From the IMG/VR virus record IMGVR_UViG_3300031787_000063, positions 1 through 64,000 of that record: a DNA stretch of 64,000 bases; one strand, given 5' to 3'. Within the stretch, counting starts at the first letter, position 1; the number at the start of each line of letters is the position of its first letter. The position numbers were made by a program, and so were the translations under genes. A model generated the notes under the pieces. That model did no database searches. It was not told where the DNA came from and saw nothing but the letters and a program-made list of their open reading frames with translations. This document shows, one piece after another, positions 34,657 through 43,359 of this stretch. Origin of the DNA: a virus.

Positions 34657-36552
34657 TTATACTATATCGGTTATGCAGTTTATAAGATAAAATTGATTGC
34701 TACTATTTACAAATTCATATATATTAGCTCTATTAGCATTGACAGTAGTTACCATCATTCCAGCTTTTTGTCTTACACTTGCTGGAAAAGTAATACTTAA
34801 TGCTCCTCCAGTGGTATTGTTTGCTACTACTGTAAACCTTTTTCCCGGAATTCCATTAGAAAAAGTAATGCTAGTAGATGAAGTTAACGGTACATGGAAA
34901 ACTGTTCCAGTTCTAGCTAGTAGGTCTATATCAGATATTCCTGCTGGAACAATGCCATTTAGAGTTGTTGGAATTACAGAGTTACCACCATCTGCATAAA
35001 TATTTTTAGCATCAATATATAAAGAACCTCTATTTACAAAAGAACCTGCAGATCCCGTGGTGAGATAAATATTTCCGCTAATTCCAGTTCCTGCTGCTGC
35101 TCCAGTATTTATAGTTACATTTCCAGAATTTGCAGATGTTCCAGTTCCTTTAATCCAAGCAGGTCCACTTTTTACAAAAAGATTTCCAGAATTTACTTGA
35201 AGATTTGCTGCAGTAGAAGATCCAACATCTAAAGACATGGTTTCTAAGTACACTTCTCCAGCAGTATAAGTGCCATCAATCGTGGCTTTTACTCTAGATC
35301 CAGTAAAGGACATTCCTCCACCAGATGCATCAAGAATGTGAAATTGTCCACATGCAGCATAAGCATTAGCTGGATTATTTACTCCAATCCAAAGACTTGG
35401 ATATTGCTCACTTTGCATATCTGCCATCATAAAATTTTGAGTAGCAGAGTAAGGTGTTTCAGGTCTAACTTTTAAATTATTTCGAGTATCTACTCCATAC
35501 TGATTTGCAATAATTCTTGGTTGATTATTAACGGTGTCGTAAATGTAAACTTCTCTTCCTTGTATGTTTACATTACCTCTAAATCCAGTACCAAAAACTG
35601 AACCAGTTGCAATATTTACATTACCAGAATTACCACTAGAACCTGCAGCTACTTGACCAGAATTTATATATACTGGACCAGAACTACCTTGAGTAGAACC
35701 CGTTACAACATCTCCTGATTTAAGAGCAGCTTGTCCTGATCCTGCAAGAGTATCGGATGTTCCCGTTGCAAGATATAATTCTCCTGTGCGACTAGGGCTT
35801 ACTGTATTTCTAATACGACCTGAATTTATTTGAATAGCACCAGTTGCTGATACGTTTGTTTGATTATCATAGCCTTGAATTACATTGTCAATTGGTCCAG
35901 TGTTAATAAATAAAAGTCCAGAGGTTCCTTCTTTAGATTTTCCACTATATATATTTACTCCTCCGCTAGGTCCGAGTACTGGAGGTAAAGCTGATCCTCT
36001 ATTCTGACCGCTAAAAATATTAACATTTCCAGTTATTCCATCAGTAAAGGTGTATCCTGAATATAAATTAATATCCCCAGTATTTCCAGTTCCAAAATTT
36101 TGACCGGAAAATGCTTGGAATCCACCAGTGTTTCCAGTATTACCTGCTAATATAGCTCCAGTAGCAATTATGGTTCCTAATAATGAATTATTTCTAGTTC
36201 CTATGGTCCAATAATTTAAATTAGTGCCAGACGTTATGGTTGCCGCACTTACTAAATCTCTATTGACAGAAGTAGCAGTTAAGTTATCTAATCCAGTATT
36301 AGCTCCTCCACCACCTCCGCCTCCACCGGGAAGGTTTAATATCGTATTTAAATTGTAATCAATTGTTTTATTTGTAAGTGTTTGTGATTGAGAGCTTGTG
36401 ATTATCTCTCTAATTGAAGAATCTATGAATGTTTTTAATTTTTTATCAATGCTATTATGAAATAAAGCACCTTCTAAAAATAGATCATTGTCCACATCAT
36501 CGGTTACTCCACGTAAAAGAATGCCTTTTACAAATTCTTTTAAAATAAACAT
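34657..36552 (-). CDS. Tail fibre/spike with Gly-rich beta repeats (631 aa)
   Basis: A 631-residue protein with repeated FSGQN/YSGxTG-like turns typical of beta-helical fibres, and a polyglycine hinge near residue 75. The segment around residues 430-530 closely matches part of the 1525-residue fibre (shared LFVKSGPAWIKGTGTSANSG-type block), showing duplication and exchange between the two. Confidence 0.78.
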   Translation of the reverse strand: MFILKEFVKGILLRGVTDDVDNDLFLEGALFHNSIDKKLKTFIDSSIREIITSSQSQTLTNKTIDYNLNTILNLPGGGGGGGGANTGLDNLTATSVNRDLVSAATITSGTNLNYWTIGTRNNSLLGTIIATGAILAGNTGNTGGFQAFSGQNFGTGNTGDINLYSGYTFTDGITGNVNIFSGQNRGSALPPVLGPSGGVNIYSGKSKEGTSGLLFINTGPIDNVIQGYDNQTNVSATGAIQINSGRIRNTVSPSRTGELYLATGTSDTLAGSGQAALKSGDVVTGSTQGSSGPVYINSGQVAAGSSGNSGNVNIATGSVFGTGFRGNVNIQGREVYIYDTVNNQPRIIANQYGVDTRNNLKVRPETPYSATQNFMMADMQSEQYPSLWIGVNNPANAYAACGQFHILDASGGGMSFTGSRVKATIDGTYTAGEVYLETMSLDVGSSTAANLQVNSGNLFVKSGPAWIKGTGTSANSGNVTINTGAAAGTGISGNIYLTTGSAGSFVNRGSLYIDAKNIYADGGNSVIPTTLNGIVPAGISDIDLLARTGTVFHVPLTSSTSITFSNGIPGKRFTVVANNTTGGALSITFPASVRQKAGMMVTTVNANRANIYEFVNSSNQFYLINCITDIV

Positions 36553-36564
36553 TCATCCCACCAA

Positions 36565-37044
36565 TTATGTTTGAGCTATCCCAATACCTCTAAATTTAAT
36601 AATACCAGAGTATGTGGCTTGATTCCCACTAAGAGCTGTTGCAGTATATTGAATTTGCCCACTGGGAGTTATGCTAAAAGTAACTTTTGAATTACCAAAT
36701 CCCTCTTGTTGCAATCTCCATCCTACAGTAGTTCCTTGATATAATCCTGTAAGTTGGAATTCTTCATATCTTTGTTCAGTGTCCGTAGTTCTTGTAATGT
36801 TTCCACTAACTATAAAAGATCTAACATTTACAGAATCAAAAAACATACCTTGAATACTTTCTTGAGAAAGCTGTTCTGCATTTATTAATGCAGCAGTTTC
36901 AAGTAAATCGTAAGGACCTCTGATTGAAGCAAGAACTTTGGTGACTTCTGCTGCCCAATTGGTTGCAGATTCCCCCCAAGGCTGTTGTTCTCCTTGTTCT
37001 GGATATTCAAAAGGAACATTGTTCACTATTAAAGTTACAGCCAT
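36565..37044 (-). CDS. Small fibre-associated protein (159 aa)
   Basis: A 159-residue protein. Residues about 10-60 resemble a virion attachment segment (EQQPWGESATNWAAEV). The C-terminal ITPSGQIQYT...GIIKFRG resembles the end of the large adhesin encoded at 57770-60715, so a shared C-terminal fold is likely. A late-type motif lies 14 bases before its start. Confidence 0.65.
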   Translation of the reverse strand: MAVTLIVNNVPFEYPEQGEQQPWGESATNWAAEVTKVLASIRGPYDLLETAALINAEQLSQESIQGMFFDSVNVRSFIVSGNITRTTDTEQRYEEFQLTGLYQGTTVGWRLQQEGFGNSKVTFSITPSGQIQYTATALSGNQATYSGIIKFRGIGIAQT

Positions 37045-37058
37045 ACACCACTCCTAGA

Positions 37059-37070
37059 TATATTTGTTAT
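37059..37070 (-). promoter_or_regulatory. Late-type motif (ATAACAAATATA)
   Basis: An exact copy of the late motif, read on the - strand, 14 bases upstream of the start at 37044 and just after the terminator that follows the capsid gene. The AGGAG ribosome binding site begins 3 bases downstream, so any start of transcription must lie at or very near the motif. Confidence 0.6.
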
Positions 37071-37088
37071 TTAAGTGTAGAAAAAAAA

Positions 37089-37116
37089 AGGAGAAGCCGT
37101 AGCTTCTCCTTTTTTT
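37089..37116. terminator. Bidirectional intrinsic terminator after the capsid gene
   Basis: A 9-bp stem (AGGAGAAGC/GCTTCTCCT) with a 4-base loop is flanked by an A-run on one side and a T-run on the other. On the - strand it follows the major capsid stop by 24 bases and would end that transcript. Confidence 0.88.
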
Positions 37117-37140
37117 GTTACATTGCATAACTCATTGAAT

Positions 37141-38355
37141 TTAAGCTGTGATTCCAGTGAAAACAAGCTGATGACCGATCTTTGTACAGAACAAAGCTTG
37201 GTTGGTATAACAACGGATACCGATACCAGCATTATTTTCAAGATGATGGAAGAAATCCTCATTATTGAATGGGTTCTTGAAAGTAAGATCTGTAGAACCT
37301 ACACGTAGCATTTGCTCATGGTTAATAGCGTAAGCAAAACCTTCTTTTACGAAGATAGATGAAACAATAGTCATCTTACCATTCTGAGAGAAGAATTCAA
37401 GAGCTTCCGAACCATTTTGAGCAGTAGCTGACTTGTAGCTAACATCAAAACGTCTAGAACCTGCTTGCTCAGTCATTAGATCAGCCCAAGCTGCTGGGTT
37501 AACATAAACAGTCACATCGGACTGAAGACCCTTGGCTACTGGCTTTGCAAGACCTTTAGCAAGTTTATTGAAACTAAGAGTACCGCCTACAGCGTGAGTG
37601 TTACCTCTCCAAAGAGAATATTGAGAAGCAGAAATACCAAATAGAGATCCAGTATTTGTGATGATCTTATGAAGACCAGCCATCTCTTTACCTTTAGAAC
37701 CATACTCAAAAATTACATCTGTAGCAACTACGCCAGCAGGAAGTGCGTCAACTGTAACCGTTTTAAGGTCAAAATCAACTGCAGTTACTTTACAGTCACC
37801 ACGAAGGTTTCCTACTGAATCGAAGATCTCAAGACGCATATTTTCTGCACCGCCCCAAATTCCCGGAGCCCATTGACCAACAGCAATTGAGATTACGTTA
37901 CCAGCTACTGAACCAACTTCAGCAAGACCAACTTGACCGTAAAGAAGACGAATTTCAAGCTTTTTAGAAATAGAATCCATCATAGCTTGGAAGATATACT
38001 TTGTAGCTTCTTCAAATGCTCTTTCACCAGCAGAATCAGCAGCATACATAGTATCTAGTGCCATCGCAGAACGAAGCACCATTTGATAACCACGGATAGA
38101 CGCTTGCTTAATTACACCTGAAATAGGTGGATTAAGAGCAAAAGCACCTTCATCTGGCTCAGCAAAGCTTACGCCATGCTCCATACCAAGAATAACTGAT
38201 TGGTTATAATCAGCACCCGGACGCTTTTCTTTGCGAACGAATTTGATAGCATTAAGAAGCTTAGTGCCATCTGGGATAAGATTTTCTAGTTTACCATCGT
38301 AAACTTTTTTGTACAACCCGTTTAGATTGTCTAATGTGTTAACTGGACCGCTCAT
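37141..38355 (-). CDS. Major capsid protein
   Basis: A 404-residue protein following the scaffold gene and ending at a strong terminator. Codon choice is visibly less AT-biased than in neighbouring genes, as expected for a very highly expressed protein. The features VNTLDNLNGLYKKVYDGKLE at the N terminus and repeated helical and beta elements fit HK97-fold coat proteins of podoviruses. It has its own long leader with a late motif. Confidence 0.85.
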   Translation of the reverse strand: MSGPVNTLDNLNGLYKKVYDGKLENLIPDGTKLLNAIKFVRKEKRPGADYNQSVILGMEHGVSFAEPDEGAFALNPPISGVIKQASIRGYQMVLRSAMALDTMYAADSAGERAFEEATKYIFQAMMDSISKKLEIRLLYGQVGLAEVGSVAGNVISIAVGQWAPGIWGGAENMRLEIFDSVGNLRGDCKVTAVDFDLKTVTVDALPAGVVATDVIFEYGSKGKEMAGLHKIITNTGSLFGISASQYSLWRGNTHAVGGTLSFNKLAKGLAKPVAKGLQSDVTVYVNPAAWADLMTEQAGSRRFDVSYKSATAQNGSEALEFFSQNGKMTIVSSIFVKEGFAYAINHEQMLRVGSTDLTFKNPFNNEDFFHHLENNAGIGIRCYTNQALFCTKIGHQLVFTGITA

Positions 38356-38398
38356 ACTTTTCCTTTTTTATAAAATCAATTTTTTGTTTTTTATTTTT

Positions 38399-38443
38399 AA
38401 GCAATAAGTTTGTTTTACTTCGATATTTTTGGGGCTATTGCTT
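38399..38443 (-). promoter_or_regulatory. Stem-loop in the capsid leader
   Basis: An 8-bp perfect stem (AAGCAATA/TATTGCTT) encloses a 29-base loop in the untranslated leader between the late motif and the capsid start. It may protect the 5' end of the mRNA. No T-run follows it, so it is not a terminator. Confidence 0.45.
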
Positions 38444-38476
38444 GCCAAAAAGTCTGGTAAATCTTATTTACTCAAC

Positions 38477-38488
38477 TATATTTGTTAA
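38477..38488 (-). promoter_or_regulatory. Late-type motif (TTAACAAATATA)
   Basis: A one-mismatch copy of the late motif on the - strand, overlapping the last codons of the scaffold gene, about 120 bases before the capsid start. Confidence 0.55.
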
Positions 38489-39411
38489 CCTCTTAGAGAA
38501 TTAAAGAAATCTTTTGCTCTAATTTTTTTAGGTTCGTCATCTTTTTTAGAAGAAACGCCTACATCTTCAGTTTTTAAAGCTGGTTTTGGAGTACCATTTT
38601 TAGGCTTAACTGATTGAATTTGCTTATTTCTTATATTTCTAATTCTTTCTTTAGATACTAGATTTTCTACTTCGTCATCAGATAAAACACCTAGCATTTC
38701 AGAAATATCTCGTTTGTATTGTTGTTTTACAAAAGGAATGAGATCTTGCATAGTTAGATCAATTCCATTTGCATAAGCAATATAAGCTAAGTCTGCTAAT
38801 TTTTTAGAAATATACGTAGATTTAGGCAGTTGTCCAACTTCAATTGCTTGCACAATTTCATTTTCTAATTGCATTGCTGCTTCTTGTTGCAATCTAGCCT
38901 GTTCTTCGTGTCGTCTTTGTTCTTCTAGAGCTTCTTTTTCAGCCAGTAATTCTTCATATCTTCTTTTAGTTTCTTCAAGTGCAAGTTGCTCGGGAGTTTT
39001 TTGACTATCTTCTAAGTCTTCTCTTAGAATAGCTTCTGCAATTTGTCTTTTTTGTTCTTTACTTAAATTAAATTCTGGATTCATTATGACAGACATTGGA
39101 TTTGAAGTAAATTGTTCCAAAAATTCGTCAACATCGGCTTGAATTTCTTGTAGTTGTTTTGCAGTAATTGATCTTTCTTGGAAAGCTTGCTGTGCAGCTT
39201 TTTCCATTTGGAGTGCTTTTGTAATTCTATCACGATCTCTTAGATTTACCCGTTCCTTAATCTCTTTGCCATTAACTTTGAGATTAAATTCTTCCCACTC
39301 TTCTTGACTCATTTGATCTGGTTTTTCCGAAGCTTCTAAACCTTCAAAAGATTCTTCTGCTTCTGCAGATTCTAGAGATTCTGTGGATTCTGTTGAATTT
39401 TCGTCTGACAT
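38485..39411 (-). CDS. Scaffold-type protein
   Basis: A 308-residue acidic, strongly helical protein with a Ser/Glu-rich N terminus, a central coiled coil (about 150-190) and a basic C-terminal tail. It lies directly before the capsid gene. Composition and position are those of phage scaffolding proteins that shape the procapsid. Confidence 0.75.
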   Translation of the reverse strand: MSDENSTESTESLESAEAEESFEGLEASEKPDQMSQEEWEEFNLKVNGKEIKERVNLRDRDRITKALQMEKAAQQAFQERSITAKQLQEIQADVDEFLEQFTSNPMSVIMNPEFNLSKEQKRQIAEAILREDLEDSQKTPEQLALEETKRRYEELLAEKEALEEQRRHEEQARLQQEAAMQLENEIVQAIEVGQLPKSTYISKKLADLAYIAYANGIDLTMQDLIPFVKQQYKRDISEMLGVLSDDEVENLVSKERIRNIRNKQIQSVKPKNGTPKPALKTEDVGVSSKKDDEPKKIRAKDFFNSLRG

Positions 39412-39483
39412 ACATTTCCTTTTTACGCCCCAATGGGGTAGTGTAAAGTTAACACATCACATTATTGTGGTAGTGTCTATGTA

Positions 39484-39495
39484 CTTATTTGTTAT
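39484..39495 (-). promoter_or_regulatory. Late-type motif (ATAACAAATAAG)
   Basis: A copy of the late motif with mismatches at its 3' end on the - strand, about 70 bases before the scaffold start at 39411. The leader contains a CCCC-AAT-GGGG hairpin at about 39429-39439. Confidence 0.5.
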
Positions 39496-40341
39496 TTATT
39501 TATAACCTAATTGTTGTTTTTTTCTTTTTAAATAATCAGCATAATTTAAATCTTCTTCTTCTGGTTCAGATGCTAATTCTCTAAATGCAGGACCAATTGG
39601 TTCTGGAATTTCTTCTTTTGGCTCAACATCTAATAATTCCACTGGATGAATTCTTCTATTTAAAGTATCCTGTTCTTGTTTTTTTATTAAATCTAATATT
39701 TCAGGATCTCCATCTGCTTTTTCTTTAAAAAATTGTTCTTTTCGCTTCTCGGCTTCAATTTGTTTTAATTGTTCAGATTCTCCGGTATTTAAATCACTAG
39801 AAGATAAAGCCTGTTCAGCTATAGCTAAAGGAACTGCTGCTCTTTTGCCAAGCTTAGAAACTTTTCCAACACCTTCCGCTGCAGATCTTAGTAATCTTGA
39901 TTTTAATTGCTGTCTTGCTATATATTTAGCTGCTGGAGATGATGGTGGATGTATATTTATTTCGTCTGCCATATTCACAGGAATACTATAAGGTCCAGAT
40001 TTTGTGCGTTTCATCATTGCTTGAAATTTTTTTGTACCCGGTTTTAATTTTCCAGCTTTACCTTGACCTCTATATTCCTTTACTGCCTCTAATCTAGCTT
40101 GTTCCTTTATTTTAGCTTCTTTTATAGCTTGTCTTTCAGCTTTTCTATCTAAAGCTCTTTGTCGTTTAGAAGCTCTATTATGTTCTTCTATAAATTTTTC
40201 ACTATCAACTAAATCATTTGGATCTATTTTAGTTGTTTCTTGTTTAGAAGGGGTGGAAATAATTTGGTTTTCTTTTTCCATTTCTTCTATTTCTTTTAAA
40301 TAATCTGCAAAAGTTTTTTCTTTTTTCGACATATTACTCAT
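39496..40341 (-). CDS. Basic helical virion-associated protein (281 aa)
   Basis: Lys/Glu/Arg-rich 281-residue protein with a charged central helix and an Ala/Leu segment near residues 160-180. Its extreme C terminus (KRKKQQLGYK) resembles that of the upstream protein (KRKKRLGYE), suggesting a shared targeting tail. Head or internal protein by position. Confidence 0.6.
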   Translation of the reverse strand: MSNMSKKEKTFADYLKEIEEMEKENQIISTPSKQETTKIDPNDLVDSEKFIEEHNRASKRQRALDRKAERQAIKEAKIKEQARLEAVKEYRGQGKAGKLKPGTKKFQAMMKRTKSGPYSIPVNMADEINIHPPSSPAAKYIARQQLKSRLLRSAAEGVGKVSKLGKRAAVPLAIAEQALSSSDLNTGESEQLKQIEAEKRKEQFFKEKADGDPEILDLIKKQEQDTLNRRIHPVELLDVEPKEEIPEPIGPAFRELASEPEEEDLNYADYLKRKKQQLGYK

Positions 40342-41308
40342 AGCCTAACCTCTTCTTACGTTTATCTATTTCTTTTTGAACTTCGAGTTCTTGTATATCT
40401 TCTAATTGATCTAGCATGATATCTGCTGGAGAAGGACCTCCCGGAATTGCAGAATATTTATCTTCTCTCATCGTTTGTTTTATTTCTTCTGGATCTTTTA
40501 ATTTAGATCGTCTATAAACTTCTGCCGCAGCATCTGATACTCCAGTTGGATCTACCAAAGCGGTCCCTTCTAGTGCGGCTCCTAAAGTATCACCGGATTT
40601 TAAAGATGTATACAACCCAGCCCCTGCCGCCATAGGTCCTAAAATTGATCTCAATCTACCCCATAACGAAGGTTTTACATTTAATTTTTCAGATTGCTTT
40701 AATATTTCTTTTATAGTTTTTTCATCTTGCGGTAATTCTCTAACTTCTCGTATTAATTCCTTAGGTTCATATATATCATCATAATGATGTCCTTTAACAT
40801 AGGATTCTTCGGTAGTTGATTTAAAATCAGGTCTGATTAAATACTCAGATCCATGTTCTAATTCATGTCCAGCATCCGTTATAGCTTTTAATTTTTCAGA
40901 TTCTGTATATGGTTTTTTAATTACCATAAAATCAGGAGCCCGTCGTGATCCTTTTTGATCTGGAAGAGAAGAATAAAATCCAGCATTATTTTTTAATGCT
41001 TCTTTTACTTCTATTCCTCTTTTTGTATAAGCTTCTTTTGGTTCTAATATATATCTTTTTCCCGGTGTTGGATTTTTTTCATATATAGAATTTAAAATAT
41101 CTTCTATGGGACTATCTAGGGATACGCTTGACATTTTTTCATAACGTATAGCTCCTAAAGCTTGATCAATTAGATTAGCCGGATCATATCCCATCTCTCT
41201 TGCTTTTCTGATTAATTCTTCTGATTCCATCAAGGGGTTACTTGTGATGATATTTATCATCTTATTTATTCCAGCCGTATCTGCTTTTTTTAATCTTTTC
41301 TTCGTCAT
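40334..41308 (-). CDS. HExxH-containing virion-associated protein
   Basis: A 324-residue protein between portal and scaffold. Around residue 150 it has AGHELEHGSEYL, which fits an HExxH zinc-peptidase core. A Gly/Ala segment (MAAGAGLYTSL) near 240 and a charged C terminus ending KKRLGYE follow. A head maturation protease is usually encoded at this position, and no other is present in the block, so a proteolytic role is worth considering. The start at 41308 lies just after the portal stop. Confidence 0.6.
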   Translation of the reverse strand: MTKKRLKKADTAGINKMINIITSNPLMESEELIRKAREMGYDPANLIDQALGAIRYEKMSSVSLDSPIEDILNSIYEKNPTPGKRYILEPKEAYTKRGIEVKEALKNNAGFYSSLPDQKGSRRAPDFMVIKKPYTESEKLKAITDAGHELEHGSEYLIRPDFKSTTEESYVKGHHYDDIYEPKELIREVRELPQDEKTIKEILKQSEKLNVKPSLWGRLRSILGPMAAGAGLYTSLKSGDTLGAALEGTALVDPTGVSDAAAEVYRRSKLKDPEEIKQTMREDKYSAIPGGPSPADIMLDQLEDIQELEVQKEIDKRKKRLGYE

Positions 41309-41309
41309 A

Positions 41310-43334
41310 TTACTCTTGAGGCTCTGCTGGAATTGTGCTTGTTGGTAAATTTTCAAAAGGAGCTGGAGGAGTTGCTGGACTTGGAGTTCCCGGCATTTCT
41401 TGGTTCATAGTTTGTTCTGAACCTTCCATTACTTGCCCTATGGATGATTGATCTTCTGCGTTTTGTGGAGGATTGTTAGCTAAATCTTGACCAGTAGGAG
41501 CTTGTTGTGGAGCTGGAGGAAGTTGCTGTTGATTTGTCATAGTAAGAACAGCAGGATCTGCACTTCGAGCAAGTTCTATGTGTTCTTGAATATGTTGTAA
41601 AATTACAGCAGATTTTTCTTCGTCCATTCTTACATCAATATCATTTAAAATAATTCTATGCCTAAGAATATGTTCTTTATGATCATCAATAATTAATGCA
41701 GGAACTTCTAATCCTTGTAATAGTTTTTCGTTTTCCTGCTGAATTAAATTACTCTGATCTACCGGACTTTCTAACATCCCATCTAGTCTACCAGTATTAA
41801 TTACTTGAGCATATTGCTGAATAGAAAACTCTTCTGGTTTCATTTGCATTAATTGTTCTGCCATCTGAACACGACCAGCGGTTGTTTTTGCAAGAGGATT
41901 TCCTACATCAACAAGAATTCTATTAATATCTGGAATATCCGTACTTTTAAAAGATACTAAGTACTGTTTGTTGTTTACCCCAACAATAGATGCTACTCTT
42001 GGAGCCAATGCATAATCTTGAAGAATTTCTAGAATTGCAACCCCTAAATCTTCAATTAATTGTACATATTGATTTTGAAGACCAGATTGAAACTGAATTG
42101 CCATTGATTGAATTAGAGCTAAAGAGTTTCCTGATCGTAAATTTTGAGCAGGATCTGGAGTACCTCTTGTAACAGAATTTATTCCAGATAACTGTTCCAT
42201 TTTACTTTCTAATGTACTAAGAAAGCTAAATGTTTCTTGGGAAGTTCCTAAAAGATTCAATACCTCTGGTTTTTCTGTACCTTGAATTACATTCAGTCCA
42301 CCGCCAAGATTTGTAATGTCGATGTTTGATCCTGATTTTACAAATAAGTTTTGAGTAGCAAATGCAATATTGTTGGACATTATTGCTGAATAAAGATGAT
42401 TGATACCTTCTTGTAAAGGTAGTAAGTCAAATAAATTAGAATAACCAAAAGCTGTTCCAAGTATTTCATTTGGACTCATTTTAAATACTGGTATTCTCCT
42501 ATATGGTAACATCGAATCATGAATTATGATATCGTGATCTAAAAAAATTAACTCTCTGCCTTTTGGCATAGCATCTGTTTTTTTATGATACATTGTCCAT
42601 ACTTCAACTTCATCAGAATCGTTCTTTTTAAATATTTGCAAAGAATATCTATCTCTAGAATTTTTAGTATCTAAAGCTAGAATTTTATCTTGAAGTTCTG
42701 GATATTTTGCAGCTAAATCAAATTTATTTTTATAGGTACGTACTAAGATCCAATCATGGTTGTTATCTTCTCTATTTACATCAAATACTACATCAAATGG
42801 AGAAATATTGGTAAATCTCAAGTCTCCTTCAAATATCTTTTCTCCAGTTTCCTCATCCTCTTCAATTATTTTACCAGAAGTAGCATCCCATTCTACTTTT
42901 ACATATCCAGATCCTAAAACCACACTCAATTCAACGGCTTTATTGATATATCTTTCTAATCTTTTTTCTCTCATGTAGTAATCTAAAAGACCATTAGCAA
43001 GAGTAACTTGAGCACTTGATTTGTAATCCGCATTAGCAGCCCTAGCTTCCATCGAAGGTCTACTAGAAGTTGTCATAACATACATGTGCTGAGCTAAGTT
43101 TCTAATATGGTTAACTGGAAGTTGGGCAAGTTCTCCTTGCTCTCCTCCAAAAGTAATGGCATGTCCTGATGTCATATCTGTAAAATATGCACCATGATAT
43201 GCTGCCCAGCATGTTTTTAATTTTTCTAAATATCCATTTACAGTGAGAGTATTTTTCCAATCTGTAGCTTTTTCTAGCAAAACAGATGCGGTTTCCTTAC
43301 CTTCTCTAGCTGCAAAATATGTTTGTTTAGTCAT
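41310..43334 (-). CDS. Portal protein
   Basis: A 674-residue protein directly downstream of the terminase large subunit. Length and helical/beta content, the ARSxDPAVLT region and the C-terminal Pro/Gln-rich tail are typical of P22-like portals that form the dodecameric DNA channel. Many hallmark blocks (HIRNLAQHMYVMTT, TRGTPDPAQNLRSG) fit the podoviral portal family. Confidence 0.82.
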   Translation of the reverse strand: MTKQTYFAAREGKETASVLLEKATDWKNTLTVNGYLEKLKTCWAAYHGAYFTDMTSGHAITFGGEQGELAQLPVNHIRNLAQHMYVMTTSSRPSMEARAANADYKSSAQVTLANGLLDYYMREKRLERYINKAVELSVVLGSGYVKVEWDATSGKIIEEDEETGEKIFEGDLRFTNISPFDVVFDVNREDNNHDWILVRTYKNKFDLAAKYPELQDKILALDTKNSRDRYSLQIFKKNDSDEVEVWTMYHKKTDAMPKGRELIFLDHDIIIHDSMLPYRRIPVFKMSPNEILGTAFGYSNLFDLLPLQEGINHLYSAIMSNNIAFATQNLFVKSGSNIDITNLGGGLNVIQGTEKPEVLNLLGTSQETFSFLSTLESKMEQLSGINSVTRGTPDPAQNLRSGNSLALIQSMAIQFQSGLQNQYVQLIEDLGVAILEILQDYALAPRVASIVGVNNKQYLVSFKSTDIPDINRILVDVGNPLAKTTAGRVQMAEQLMQMKPEEFSIQQYAQVINTGRLDGMLESPVDQSNLIQQENEKLLQGLEVPALIIDDHKEHILRHRIILNDIDVRMDEEKSAVILQHIQEHIELARSADPAVLTMTNQQQLPPAPQQAPTGQDLANNPPQNAEDQSSIGQVMEGSEQTMNQEMPGTPSPATPPAPFENLPTSTIPAEPQE

Positions 43335-43347
43335 TAAAACCTCTAAT

Positions 43348-43359
43348 ATTATTTGTTTA
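43348..43359 (-). promoter_or_regulatory. Late-type motif (TAAACAAATAAT)
   Basis: A weaker copy of the late motif on the - strand, 13 bases before the portal start and overlapping the terminase stop. Confidence 0.4.
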
